Positions 9,403 through 20,426 of a DNA stretch of 64,000 nt are shown piece after piece; position 1 is the first letter of the stretch, and the number at the start of each line of letters is the position of its first letter. Location of the stretch: the NCBI GenBank assembly GCA_030538115.1, contig JAUNUP010000016.1, positions 15,643-79,642 of the forward strand. The letters run 5' to 3'. Both the position numbers and the translations under genes were made by a program. Source of the DNA: Dermatophilus congolensis. GTDB taxonomy: Bacteria; Actinomycetota; Actinomycetes; Actinomycetales; Dermatophilaceae. The notes under the pieces were generated by a model that was given only the letters and a program-made list of their open reading frames with translations, made no database searches and was not told the DNA's origin.

Positions 9403-9609
9403 GTGACCGGCATCCCGACGAATCCACCCCCCACCCTCGCGCTGGCTCGGTTGGCCCGCCTGCCCGAGCAATGCGCGCCCGACTGCGGGCACGGGCTCAC
9501 GCAACGCGATGTCGCCGCGGCCCTCGCCTCCCTGGCCGCGCGGGCAGCCGCGCTGCTACCCGACCACCCGGAGAGGAATCGGCTGTGGGACGACCACGAC
9601 GACCTGTGA
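9403..9609 (+). CDS. Small hypothetical protein, 68 residues
   Basis: The frame starts at GTG 9403 (V/M-T-G-I-P-T-N-P-P) and runs to TGA at 9607-9609. Another GTG two codons earlier (9397) is also possible. The protein has a C-A-P-D-C-G-H-G segment, where two cysteines and a histidine could bind metal, and an Ala/Leu-rich helix (D-V-A-A-A-L-A-S-L-A-A-R). The stop overlaps the start of the next gene by four bases (GTGA), which supports translation of both. I recognise no family. Transcription may be leaderless. Confidence 0.55.
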   Translation: MTGIPTNPPPTLALARLARLPEQCAPDCGHGLTQRDVAAALASLAARAAALLPDHPERNRLWDDHDDL

Positions 9610-9923
9610 GACTGCCCGACGACATCGATTCGTGTGCCTCGCTCGCGGGCGACCTGCTCGCGACGGCTGAGGCCCTCTCCGTCCGCGCGGAGAACGACGC
9701 GGCACGAGCCCTCGCCTGGGACACCGCCGAATTGGGCCGAGCCCTGGCCGAATTCGCCGACTGCGTGCGCTGGCTGCGTCACGAATACGGCGACATCGGC
9801 CCGTGGGACTCAGGCGTGCCCGACGACGATCCGCAGGCGCACCGCGCGGCTACCGAGATCGGCAAGGCGCGTTCGCGGCTCCGGCGCGCGGCAGTGACGA
9901 CTCGCCGCGGCGCGGGTCGGTAG
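9606..9923 (+). CDS. Small hypothetical helical protein, 105 residues
   Basis: It starts at a GTG inside the stop of the preceding gene (V/M-R-L-P-D-D-I-D-S-C), a coupled arrangement. The composition is acidic-to-neutral and strongly helical, with an A-W-D-T-A-E-L-G-R-A-L-A-E-F-A-D-C-V-R-W-L-R-H-E-Y segment and a basic, Arg-rich end. The longer frame reading back to 9312 crosses the first small gene and is unlikely. No known domain was recognised. The DUF2505 gene follows 10 bases later, so the three genes probably form one transcript. Confidence 0.6.
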   Translation: MRLPDDIDSCASLAGDLLATAEALSVRAENDAARALAWDTAELGRALAEFADCVRWLRHEYGDIGPWDSGVPDDDPQAHRAATEIGKARSRLRRAAVTTRRGAGR

Positions 9924-9933
9924 TCTCCCTCGC

Positions 9934-10428
9934 ATGAAGATGAACGAGCGCTACCCCATCCCCACCGACGCCACGACGGCGGCAGCGCTGCTGGCCCAGG
10001 AGTCCACGTACGCCGAGGCCGCTCGCCGGCTCGGGGCCACGTCGCACTCGGAGAGCGTGACGGCCGACGGCGACGCGTTCACGACCTCGGCGGCCATGAC
10101 CGTGCCCACCAAAGGCGTGCCCGCCGTGGCCGCCAAGTTCGTCGGCGACACGATCTCGGTGAAGCACTCGGAGAAGTGGTCGGCTGCCGAAGGCGACGGT
10201 CGCCGGACCGCGCCGATGACCGTGGTGCTCGAGGGCCTGCCGATCCGGTGCGAGGCGTCGCTCACCCTCGTGCCGACCGGCGACACGTGCGAACTCGACC
10301 TCGTCGGCGAGATCACCGCATCGATCCCGCTCGTGGGCGGCAAGCTGGCTCAGGCCGCGGCCGACCCGCTCGAGGAGGCCATCGAGACCATCGCGGCCGT
10401 GGTCGGCGATCGCGCCTCGCAGGGCTGA
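9934..10428 (+). CDS. DUF2505 domain-containing protein
   Basis: The 164-residue soluble protein starts M-K-M-N-E-R-Y-P-I-P; a second ATG two codons in is possible. It has the START/SRPBCC-like pattern of the DUF2505 family: a segment A-A-R-R-L-G-A near residue 30, alternating beta strands (T-V-P-T-K-G-V-P), and a C-terminal helix (L-A-Q-A-A-A-D-P-L-E-E-A-I). DUF2505 proteins are common single-domain actinobacterial proteins of unknown function, probably binding a hydrophobic ligand. It converges with the DUF6912 gene 34 bases away. Confidence 0.8.
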   Translation: MKMNERYPIPTDATTAAALLAQESTYAEAARRLGATSHSESVTADGDAFTTSAAMTVPTKGVPAVAAKFVGDTISVKHSEKWSAAEGDGRRTAPMTVVLEGLPIRCEASLTLVPTGDTCELDLVGEITASIPLVGGKLAQAAADPLEEAIETIAAVVGDRASQG

Positions 10429-10462
10429 GGAGCGCCGCGGGTCTGAAGCGAAACGCCGCCCG

Positions 10463-10867
10463 TCACAGGGCCGCGAGCCGCGCCACCTCCACCGTTTCGG
10501 AGGCGTCGTACCACGACAGCTCGGCATCGTCGTCGTCACCGTCGAGTGCGACGTGCCAACTGACGATGTCGGGCTGTCCCACGTCTGAACCACAGGTCAC
10601 GGCACTGGGCCTGTCCACGTCGCCGAGCCACGTGACCGTGGAGGTCGCCACGTCGACAGCAGCCACGAGCGGGCGGCCCGGGCACGCCGCCGCGGCCTCC
10701 CAGAGGGCCTCGTACTCCAACTCCTCCTCGTCGACGGCCGGCAGGGCCGCCCGCAGAGCCAGGGTGACCGCGTGCGCGGTGAACACCGAGGGGTCGAGCC
10801 GTTCGCCGTCGAGGAGCCGGGCAGGCGCATCCTCGGCCAGGGCGAGGTAGACGCGCGATTCGCTCAC
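10463..10867 (-). CDS. DUF6912-family protein (short actinobacterial protein)
   Basis: 134 residues, starting M-S-E-S-R-V-Y-L-A-L. The body is acidic with an E-E-E-L-E-Y-E-A-L-W-E-A-A-A helix and a C-terminal W-Y-D-A-S-E-T-V-E-V-A-R-L segment. These match a conserved actinobacterial family (DUF6912 in my recollection) of unknown function. Its start overlaps the stop of the upstream acyltransferase gene by four bases (ATGA), so the two are translationally coupled. No signal peptide or membrane segment is seen. Confidence 0.65.
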   Translation of the reverse strand: MSESRVYLALAEDAPARLLDGERLDPSVFTAHAVTLALRAALPAVDEEELEYEALWEAAAACPGRPLVAAVDVATSTVTWLGDVDRPSAVTCGSDVGQPDIVSWHVALDGDDDDAELSWYDASETVEVARLAAL

Positions 10868-12285
10868 AAAGAGACCTCCGACATGAGTTCGGTCAGCGCC
10901 TCGGGCACGAACTGGGCGAGCCGCTCGATGTCGGCCATGATCGCCCGATCTCCGTTGAGCCCGAAGAAGACACTCCCATCGTACGAAGTCAGTCCCACGG
11001 CCAATGCTTGGCCCGCGGCGAGCGGCGTCACGGGGTAGCTGCCGACCATGCGGGCCCGGCCCACGTACAGCGGATGCTGCGGACCGGGCGCGTTGGTGAT
11101 GACGAGGTTGAAGACCCGCCGCGACATGGCACCGGCCATCCGCACACCCAGGTGGTGCAGGGTGGGCGGCGCGAAACCCGCGAGGCCGGCGAGGGTGTCC
11201 GCGCCGAGCGCCCCGCCTCCTGCCACCTGCCGACGCATGTCGTAGCTGATGCGACGCAGCCGTGCCAGGGCCTGCGGTTCTCCGATCGGCAGGTCGATGA
11301 CGCAGGCGATGAGGCGGTCGGCGAGCCCCACGGTGTGGGCGTGTGTGCCCTCACCGACACTCACTGGGACCAGGGCTTTCACCCGCGAGCGCGAGTGTAC
11401 GGGCTCGCCGCGGTTGAGCAGCCACGCGCGCACGGCCCCTGCGACGACGGTGAGGATCACGTCGTTGACCGTCACTCCGTCGCCGAGCGGCCCGTCGGCC
11501 ACGGCCTCGCGGATACGCCGGTAGGCGTCGAGGTCGGTGCGCAGGAACGACACGCGCCGCGATCCTCCGACCTTGGCGTTGAGGGGGCTCGGCGGAGCGG
11601 GGTCGGCGGTGGTGCGCGCCAGCGTCGATACGACTCCCGCCGCCTGGTTACCGATCTGCAACGCGGCGGCCGCAACGCCGCGTACGCCTCCCTTGACGTT
11701 GCGGATCATCACGCCCGGACCGCCGAAGTACTCCAGCCCGGCCGACGCCAGCAGCGCCAGGTCGCTCGGCTCGGAGGGGGCTTCGCGCTCCTGCGGCTCC
11801 GGCGCCTCACGCGGCTCCGGGTCGAGCAGCAGGTGGGCGATGTCGATGGAGTTCACGCCGTCGACCAGCGCCTGGTGCGTCTTGGTGACGAGCGCGACCT
11901 TGCCGTCCTCCAACCCCTCCACGAGGTACAGCTCCCACAGCGGATGCCGCCGGTCGAGCGGGCGGTTGAGGGTGCGCGCCGCGAACTCGCCCAGTTGTTC
12001 CAGACCACCGGGCCCCGGAAGCGCGGCGCGGCGCACGTGGTAGCTGAGGTCGAACGCCGCGTCGTCGACCCAGACCGGGCCCGAGAGGCGCAACGGCATC
12101 TCGCGCACGCGCTGCCGGTAGCGGGGCACCTCGTCGATCCGTGACGCGACCAGGCGCATCACCTCATCGAGGTCGAATCCTTCGGTGGGCGGGTCGAGCA
12201 CGAGCGCCGACCCGGCGTTCATCGCCGTCGAGGGATCCTCGAGGTAGAGGAACGACGCATCCAGGGGCGTGAGGTGATCCAACAC
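10864..12285 (-). CDS. WS/DGAT-family O-acyltransferase
   Basis: I place the start at GTG 12285 (V/M-L-D-H-L-T-P-L-D-A-S-F), giving 473 residues, the normal length of wax ester synthase/diacylglycerol acyltransferases. The N-terminal D-H-L-T-P-L-D-A-S-F-L-Y-L-E and the C-terminal N-G-D-R-A-I-M-A-D segment are typical. The catalytic HHxxxDG motif reads H-Q-A-L-V-D-G here, so the second, catalytic histidine is glutamine. The protein may therefore be inactive or use another base. Family members esterify fatty alcohols or diacylglycerol with acyl-CoA for storage lipids. M. tuberculosis has members (Rv3233c/Rv3234c) near its Rv3235 gene, as here. Confidence 0.88.
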   Translation of the reverse strand: MLDHLTPLDASFLYLEDPSTAMNAGSALVLDPPTEGFDLDEVMRLVASRIDEVPRYRQRVREMPLRLSGPVWVDDAAFDLSYHVRRAALPGPGGLEQLGEFAARTLNRPLDRRHPLWELYLVEGLEDGKVALVTKTHQALVDGVNSIDIAHLLLDPEPREAPEPQEREAPSEPSDLALLASAGLEYFGGPGVMIRNVKGGVRGVAAAALQIGNQAAGVVSTLARTTADPAPPSPLNAKVGGSRRVSFLRTDLDAYRRIREAVADGPLGDGVTVNDVILTVVAGAVRAWLLNRGEPVHSRSRVKALVPVSVGEGTHAHTVGLADRLIACVIDLPIGEPQALARLRRISYDMRRQVAGGGALGADTLAGLAGFAPPTLHHLGVRMAGAMSRRVFNLVITNAPGPQHPLYVGRARMVGSYPVTPLAAGQALAVGLTSYDGSVFFGLNGDRAIMADIERLAQFVPEALTELMSEVSL

Positions 12286-12295
12286 CGCGCCATCG

Positions 12296-13633
12296 TCACA
12301 CGAAACCGCGGCGCGGTACGAGCACACGGGCCAGGTTGTCGAGCGCCTCCGCCAGGCGCGAGCCCGGAGCAGCGCTCGTGGGAGGCAGCCCGCTGCTGGC
12401 AGAGGCGGCCACCGCACGCTCGTCGTAGGGCAACTGATGCAGGCTCACCTCGGCCCGAAGCCGACGCCACGACTGCGCCCTGCGCTCGACGAGCACGTCG
12501 GCCGTGGTGGCCGTACGGGGGCGCCGGCTCGCCGCAGTCTCCTCCTCCTCGGAGGGGGCGGGCAGCCGCACCTGGTTGAGCACGACATGCGCCGGCGAGC
12601 CGCCGATCGACCGCAATTCGAGCAGTCCGGCCTCGAGCCGGGCCAGGCCGATGCCGTCGTCGCGACCCACCACGACGATCTCGTCGGCAGCGCTCAAGGC
12701 AGCCAGCGTGACGGCGTTGCGGCGCGGCGCGTAGGTGTCATAGCTCAACTCGGGGTCGTCCTCGAGACAGAAGCCGCAGTCGACCACGGTCACCCGGGCC
12801 AGGTCGCGCGACAGGCCCAGCACGTTCTCGAAGGAGGCGGGTCGCACCTCGGTCCATCGGTCGGCCGACGCGATGCCGGTGAGCACACGTAGCCGCGGCT
12901 CCACCTCGACCGACAGGTCGGCCAGAACGGGCACGTTGAGCGCCCCCCTGTCGGCGGCTCGGGAAGCCGCCACTAGGCCCGGCGACTCGTCGAGCAGCGA
13001 CAGCGTGATCGCCTGCGATCCGCCGTAGACGTCGGCGTCGATGAGCAGTGTCTCCAGGCCGCGACGCGCGAAAGCGCCGGCGACGCCCGCCGCCACGGTC
13101 GACCGGCCCGGCGCTCCGGTCGGGCCCCACACGGCGATGAGCTTGCGCCGGGCCACCCCGTAGACGAGCGGCAGCGACGACGGCGACACCTGCCGCCACA
13201 CGACACCGGAGAGGTTGTCGGGCACAGCGCCACCGAACGACGCCCGCAGCGGATCGTGGGGGGCGCGAGGCGGCTTCACGTGCGCCTCGACGTCACGCAG
13301 GGCGCGGCCCACCGCCTCCGGAGAGCTGTCGGTGAAGATGCGCGCGTCGACGCCCATGCGTCGCAGGCGCTTACTGGCCTCGGTGTCGCCCGCGGCGACG
13401 ACCCCGATCACGCCCAGGCCGTGCCCACGCAATGTCGAGACGGTGGGCCGGTCGAATCCGGGCAGGTCTGCGGCGACGACGATCACGTCGCCGAGCCTCG
13501 CTTCCGCGGCCGCGAGCACCGAGGCGAGATCGTCGCATTCGACGGCGATCTCGACGCTGTCGGCAGCGCCGAGCGTCGATCGCAACTGCTGTACCTCGCC
13601 CGCGAGGACTATCCGCGCCCGCTCGTGGTTCAC
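12296..13633 (-). CDS. MinD/CpaE-like P-loop ATPase
   Basis: 445 residues from GTG 13633 (V/M-N-H-E-R-A-R-I-V-L-A-G); the frame extends to 13669 but the GTG fits homologous starts better. The N-terminal 150 residues form a receiver-like region as in CpaE, without clear phosphorylation residues. A deviant Walker A follows, W-G-P-T-G-A-P-G-R-S-T, near residue 175, then L-L-I-D-A-D-V-Y-G-G-S-Q and V-V-D-C-G-F typical of the MinD/ParA/CpaE class. CpaE proteins localise pilus or secretion machinery; no tad pilus gene is nearby, so the role here is open. Eleven bases separate it from the acyltransferase, suggesting one operon. Confidence 0.8.
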   Translation of the reverse strand: MNHERARIVLAGEVQQLRSTLGAADSVEIAVECDDLASVLAAAEARLGDVIVVAADLPGFDRPTVSTLRGHGLGVIGVVAAGDTEASKRLRRMGVDARIFTDSSPEAVGRALRDVEAHVKPPRAPHDPLRASFGGAVPDNLSGVVWRQVSPSSLPLVYGVARRKLIAVWGPTGAPGRSTVAAGVAGAFARRGLETLLIDADVYGGSQAITLSLLDESPGLVAASRAADRGALNVPVLADLSVEVEPRLRVLTGIASADRWTEVRPASFENVLGLSRDLARVTVVDCGFCLEDDPELSYDTYAPRRNAVTLAALSAADEIVVVGRDDGIGLARLEAGLLELRSIGGSPAHVVLNQVRLPAPSEEEETAASRRPRTATTADVLVERRAQSWRRLRAEVSLHQLPYDERAVAASASSGLPPTSAAPGSRLAEALDNLARVLVPRRGFV

Positions 13634-13847
13634 CGGCGTTCCCCAGCCCTTTCCGCACGCGGGCAGCACGACACGGGCAGCCCTTTACCAACCGGTGAAC
13701 CGGTTATCCACAGCCGCGAAATCGTCCGACCCTGCAGGTCTTCCCCTGGACTAAACTCGCGTCGGTCGACACTCTACGGACAGCCGTCACACCCACATCC
13801 GCTGTTCACGAGGGCCGAACCCACCGCACCGAGCGAAGGAGCACCCC

Positions 13848-14093
13848 ATGGCACCCCGGTTCCTGCTCCTGTCGGACGTGTGCGAGATCCTCAACATCTC
13901 CTCCGCACAGGCCTACGCGCTCGTGCGCAGCGGAGACCTGCCGGCGATCCGCATCGGCGGGCGCGGCCAATGGCGCGTCGAGACAAGCGAACTCGAGGCG
14001 TTCATTCAGCGCATGTACGAGCAGACCCGGGCTTATCTCGCTGATGCGGAGGCCGAGCCCGAGGCAGCCCCGGTGGAAGACGACGTCCGCTGA
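13848..14093 (+). CDS. bldC: BldC-like MerR-type helix-turn-helix regulator
   Basis: The 81-residue protein has GAAGGAG upstream and begins M-A-P-R-F-L-L-L-S-D-V-C-E-I-L. A winged HTH (residues 5-55) is clear: L-S-D-V-C-E-I-L-N-I-S-S-A-Q-A-Y-A-L-V-R then I-G-G-R-G-Q-W-R-V. This is the excisionase/HTH_17 form seen in Streptomyces BldC, a developmental regulator that binds DNA as head-to-tail oligomers. The gene divergently flanks the CpaE-like ATPase, a usual pairing in Micrococcales. Its 3' end overlaps the convergent gene at 14033-14638 by 61 bases. Confidence 0.85.
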   Translation: MAPRFLLLSDVCEILNISSAQAYALVRSGDLPAIRIGGRGQWRVETSELEAFIQRMYEQTRAYLADAEAEPEAAPVEDDVR

Positions 14094-14638
14094 TCCACGT
14101 CGGTGGTCACCGCGACCACACCGCGATACGGGATGACGCGCGTCGCCAGCACATTGCCGCCGCGGCGAGGCACGTCGAGCGGGTGCTGCGCCAGTTCGAA
14201 GAAGTCGGCCCCGACGATGTCGATCGTGCCGGTGCGCACCCGTCGCAGTTCATCCTCGACGATGACGCCGACCCGGTGGCGGGCCAGAACCCGCAGGGCG
14301 TGACCGAGAGACAACAGACGGCGGGGGTCGGAGGGGGCCGCCACCGAACGTCCGAGCCCGCTCACCTCGATGATCGCGTGAATCGGTACGAGCACCTCGC
14401 CGCGATGTCTCTCGTCGACGACCAGCCAATCGGCCCCGGCGTCGATCAGTTCGCCGCGGATGAGTCGGCCACCGCGTAGGAGCAGTTCGATCCGTCCGTC
14501 GTTGGCGCGCAGTCGATCCGACAACTCCACGCGGGCCAGTTCACGTCTGACCCGATCAGCGATCTCGGACTCTCTGCTCGCCCGCTCGTGTTCGTCGACC
14601 ATTCCCTCAAGGTCGGCGAACAAGCGCTCCCACCGCAT
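14033..14638 (-). CDS. Conserved actinobacterial hypothetical protein
   Basis: I chose the ATG at 14638 (M-R-W-E-R-L-F-A-D-L-E-G), preceded by GAGAGGGGGG, over the longer frame to 14698. The result is 201 residues: an N-terminal charged coiled-coil-like helix (M-V-D-E-H-E-R-A-S-R-E-S-E-I), then a beta-rich middle (G-R-L-I-R-G-E-L-I-D-A-G-A-D-W-L-V-V-D) and a Ser/Ala-rich tail. The M-R-W-E-R-L-F opening and the central fold recur in a conserved actinobacterial family of unknown function. The last 61 bases overlap bldC on the opposite strand, both in coding sequence. Confidence 0.7.
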   Translation of the reverse strand: MRWERLFADLEGMVDEHERASRESEIADRVRRELARVELSDRLRANDGRIELLLRGGRLIRGELIDAGADWLVVDERHRGEVLVPIHAIIEVSGLGRSVAAPSDPRRLLSLGHALRVLARHRVGVIVEDELRRVRTGTIDIVGADFFELAQHPLDVPRRGGNVLATRVIPYRGVVAVTTDVDQRTSSSTGAASGSASASAR

Positions 14639-14825
14639 AGGCCCCCCTCTCGTCACCAGGTACCACCCAACAAGCCGAGGCCGCCCCACAGCAACCAAAG
14701 GCCACTCACACGCTCCGCGACGATATCCACAGATTCATATCAACCGTTACCAAACGACATCAAACGGCCTTAAAGTCTCTCTGACCCGACTGTGAGACCG
14801 GCCCTGCGCCGGAGGGGAGGCAACG

Positions 14826-15473
14826 ATGACCGCCGCCACGACACTGATGACACCGGCACCCGCGAGCTCGACGACCCCGGAGACTCTCGCGAGCCCGGCG
14901 GCCGGGCCGCGGATGACGCCGATGGAATTTCCTGCGTCGCCTCCCCTCACGCTCCAACCGGAGCCGACCACACCGCGCTGGCGCGTCCGCCCGGTACCGA
15001 GCCGCACCCCTCTCCCGATCGCGCTCGTACCCGACCCTGTCGCCGACGTGGTGCAGGAGACCCTCGACTTCGAACTCCCCCGCACCCGCACGCATCTGTG
15101 TCTCCTGCCCGAGGCCACCGACACGGCACCGGCGCTGACACCTCTGGCTCATTTGCCCGACGCCGAAGACTTCTCTGCCCGCATCGCTGTGACGCTCATG
15201 GAGGTGATCGCCGGGCGCCGACCCATCACGCACATCGGACGGGTCACCAGCCCCGAGGTGTACGCCTCACTCGAACGGCGGCGCATGGGCGGGCGCGCCT
15301 GCGACGTGCGCATGCGACCCGTGCGCGTCCGTCGCGTGGTCGGCGGTTCGCCGCGCGAGGGCGTTTTCGACGCTGCCGTCGTCGTCGACGACCGCAGCCG
15401 CGTGCGCGCGATGGCGATACGGCTCCTCGGTATCGACGGGCGTTGGCTCGTCACCGAACTGCGGCTCACCTGA
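14826..15473 (+). CDS. Rv3235-family protein
   Basis: 215 residues with CGGAGGGGAGG upstream of ATG 14826. The first 115 residues are Pro/Thr/Ala-rich and disordered. The C-terminal 100 residues form the conserved Rv3235 domain: F-S-A-R-I-A-V-T-L-M-E-V-I-A-G-R-R-P, then R-R-M-R-P-V-R-V-R-type strands and W-L-V-T-E-L-R-L at the end. Rv3235 lies near secA1 in mycobacteria, matching the position here. In other actinomycetes the family sits next to secA and may help secretion or stationary-phase ribosome handling; function is unproven. Confidence 0.8.
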   Translation: MTAATTLMTPAPASSTTPETLASPAAGPRMTPMEFPASPPLTLQPEPTTPRWRVRPVPSRTPLPIALVPDPVADVVQETLDFELPRTRTHLCLLPEATDTAPALTPLAHLPDAEDFSARIAVTLMEVIAGRRPITHIGRVTSPEVYASLERRRMGGRACDVRMRPVRVRRVVGGSPREGVFDAAVVVDDRSRVRAMAIRLLGIDGRWLVTELRLT

Positions 15474-15494
15474 GCCGCGGATCACCCTCCGGAC

Positions 15495-15537
15495 GACGAA
15501 GGCGGTGCCGCCCCTGGGGAGCGACACCGCCTTCGTC
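15495..15537. terminator. Bidirectional terminator between Rv3235-like gene and secA
   Basis: Perfect 13-bp arms, GACGAAGGCGGTG at 15495-15507 and its complement at 15525-15537, with a 17-base loop that itself is GC-rich. The stem stands between two convergent stops (15473 and 15550). Confidence 0.8.
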
Positions 15538-15549
15538 TCGGGTGTTTTC

Positions 15550-18297
<2,748 letters not shown>

Positions 18298-18613
18298 TGA
18301 CTCTCCTGATCATGGGCGACCTGCACTGGCTGCGCAGCCCGCACGGTGGACTCGGCGACGCGAAGCCGAACCTCCTCCGCGTCACACCGCCGACCCTGCC
18401 GATCGCACGGCTGGGCACCCCACCGGCGACGGTGTACTCCTTCAAGGCTAAACGGTGTTCGCGCCTGTTTCGTTCACGGATCCATCCGTGCCGCGCTCCG
18501 ATTCGGGTTGTTCGGGCAGTTCGGCCTGTTCGGGCCTCCCGACGCACGCACGCGCCCGGGCATGGCCGTGGCGGCCACCCCCTCGCGGGAGTGGCCGCCA
18601 CGTGATCGTCGGA
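18298..18613. other. 316-bp secA-hpf intergenic region
   Basis: It contains the hpf terminator (18567-18602) and the secA promoter and leader. A short stretch (18510-18540) repeats TTCGG about every nine bases. No gene is supported; the small frames here have no ribosome binding site and no conserved look. Confidence 0.6.
18567..18602 (-). terminator. Rho-independent-like stem-loop after hpf
   Basis: Perfect 12-bp arms, CGTGGCGGCCAC at 18567-18578 and its complement at 18591-18602, with a 12-base loop, directly downstream of the hpf stop (18614). There is no long T-run, which is usual for high-GC actinobacterial terminators. Confidence 0.75.
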
Positions 18614-19273
18614 TCAGCCCGCCTGCTCGGCAGGCAGTTCGTCGGTGATCTCCAGATGGATCACGCCGTAGTCCCAGCCCCGGCGCCGGTAGACGACGCT
18701 CGGACGGCCGGTGTCTTTGTCCTGGTACAAGAAGAAGTCGTGACCGACCAGCTCCATGCTGTAGAGCGCCTGGTCGAGCGACATCGGAGTCGAGCTGTGC
18801 ACCTTCTCGCGCACGTGGATCGGCGAATCACCCGAGGCGCCCAGCTTGGCGTCCATCTCGTCCAGCTCGTCGGTCTCTGCCACGTCCGCGGCGGGCTCAC
18901 TGCCGTTGGAGCCGAGTTTCGCGACCGCGAGGTCTGCAGTCGCCGCGTCGATGTCGGGACCGGAACGCCGCTTCACCTTCTTCTTGGTGTTCGCGCGGCG
19001 GATCCGCTCGGAGAGTTTGTCGAGCGCCAGGTCCAGCGCCGAGTACTTGTCGTCCGCATAGGCTTCGGCTCGAAGGATCGGCCCCTTGGCGATGCACGTG
19101 ATCTCTACACGCTCGCTGCCCTTGGGGGCGCCTCGGCTCGTTTCCTCACTGACTACGACCTCTACGCGTTGGGTCCGGGGTGCGTACTGCTCGATCTTGG
19201 TGAGCTTCTCGCCGCACAGGCGGCGGAATCGCTCGGAGACCTGGACGTGGCGCGCGGTGACGGTCAGTTCCAT
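18614..19273 (-). CDS. hpf: Long-form ribosome hibernation-promoting factor
   Basis: 219 residues from ATG 19273 (M-E-L-T-V-T-A-R-H-V), preceded by AGGAGG. Residues 1-100 form the RaiA/HPF ribosome-binding domain (R-A-E-A-Y-A-D-D-K-Y-S-A-L-D-L-A-L-D-K-L). After a charged linker, the C-terminal dimerisation domain (residues 165-219) reads M-S-L-D-Q-A-L-Y-S-M-E-L-V-G-H-D-F-F-L-Y. Long HPF forms inactive 100S ribosome dimers in stationary phase. The position between comF and secA matches mycobacteria (Rv3241c). Confidence 0.95.
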   Translation of the reverse strand: MELTVTARHVQVSERFRRLCGEKLTKIEQYAPRTQRVEVVVSEETSRGAPKGSERVEITCIAKGPILRAEAYADDKYSALDLALDKLSERIRRANTKKKVKRRSGPDIDAATADLAVAKLGSNGSEPAADVAETDELDEMDAKLGASGDSPIHVREKVHSSTPMSLDQALYSMELVGHDFFLYQDKDTGRPSVVYRRRGWDYGVIHLEITDELPAEQAG

Positions 19274-19490
19274 GAGAACCTCCTGGGATGAGTCGCGGAC
19301 TCGCACTCTGCTCGGAAGCACGACCTCGGTCGTGTGTTCGGAGCGCTTGGTGTGGGGCCTGCGGGCCGTTCTCGGCCGGGAGCCCCGGAAAATCTCGCGT
19401 TCGCGAGTGGGGCATCACCTCTTTCCCAACTGTGTCGACACCCGCCGAAGGGGTGTGTCGATAAGGCAAACGGTAGATGACAAACCTGGG

Positions 19491-20321
19491 TTACGGGAGA
19501 TGTAGCGGGTCGTGTCTGCGCGCCGGGGTGGCTGCGACCACGGCCGCGACGACCTGCCGAGCCCCGGCGGCACGTAGGGCTCGCGCAGCCTCCGCCAGTG
19601 TCGCCCCCGTCGTAGCGACATCGTCGACGATCACGACCGGAGGCCAGTCACTCGGCCCCACCTCTCCGATGCCCCTGACGTGCATCGATCCTTCGACGTT
19701 CTCGGCCCGCTCTTCTCGGCCGAGTCGTCGCTGATCGAGCACTCCCCCGGCGCTGCCCAGCAACCGCCGGGGCACCAGCGTGATCGGCAACGGCGCCGCG
19801 CTGGTCGTGTGCCCGTGGCGACCTGCTGCGGATGTCGACAACAGCTCGACGCCGTCTCGGAGAGCGACCCTCACGAGACCGTCCAACGGAACGTCACCGC
19901 GACGGTTCCGAGCCCGCCGCGTCGCGGGTACCGGGACGACGAGGACATGCTGGTCACCGCCACTCGAGGTGCGGCTCACGGCCGACGCCGCCGCTACGAG
20001 GGACGTGCGCAGCGCCGGGCCGAACAGGCGGGCGAGGTCGCGTCGCTCCTGGTCCTTGTAGGCCACGAGGCCGCGAGCGAGAGGTCCTGCGAACCAACCG
20101 GAGGCGTACGTGAGCGGTGCCGCGTCGTGGTCGAGCGGCACCGGGTGCGCCGGATTTCCGGGCAATCCACTCGCCGTCGCGCAGGCGGCGCACCACGCGT
20201 CGCCCGCCTGCCCGCACCCGCCGCACCGGAGCGGAAACGCCAACTCCCAGGCTTCGCGCAGGGCGCCCGTCACGGCGTCTACCGCGGCTGCCGGGTCACC
20301 GCGGACAGGGCGAAAAGCCAT
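19491..20321 (-). CDS. comF: ComF-family phosphoribosyltransferase-like protein
   Basis: 276 residues from ATG 20321 (M-A-F-R-P-V); five codons earlier another start exists at 20336. An N-terminal zinc-finger-like C-G-G-C-G-Q-A-G-D-A-W-C-A-A-C is followed by a type I PRTase fold with the PRPP loop V-V-I-V-D-D-V-A-T-T-G-A-T near residue 228. ComF proteins help DNA uptake during competence in Firmicutes; in actinobacteria the role is undefined. It keeps its usual place between hpf and lpqB. Confidence 0.85.
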   Translation of the reverse strand: MAFRPVRGDPAAAVDAVTGALREAWELAFPLRCGGCGQAGDAWCAACATASGLPGNPAHPVPLDHDAAPLTYASGWFAGPLARGLVAYKDQERRDLARLFGPALRTSLVAAASAVSRTSSGGDQHVLVVPVPATRRARNRRGDVPLDGLVRVALRDGVELLSTSAAGRHGHTTSAAPLPITLVPRRLLGSAGGVLDQRRLGREERAENVEGSMHVRGIGEVGPSDWPPVVIVDDVATTGATLAEAARALRAAGARQVVAAVVAATPARRHDPLHLP

Positions 20322-20426
20322 ACCACCACCCTGCACGATCCGGGCAGGTCACCGTGCGGGTCGTCCACAAGCGTCCACAGGCGTCCACCCGCCCAGATGC
20401 GCTGACCCCTGAGAAACGGCCGGGTG

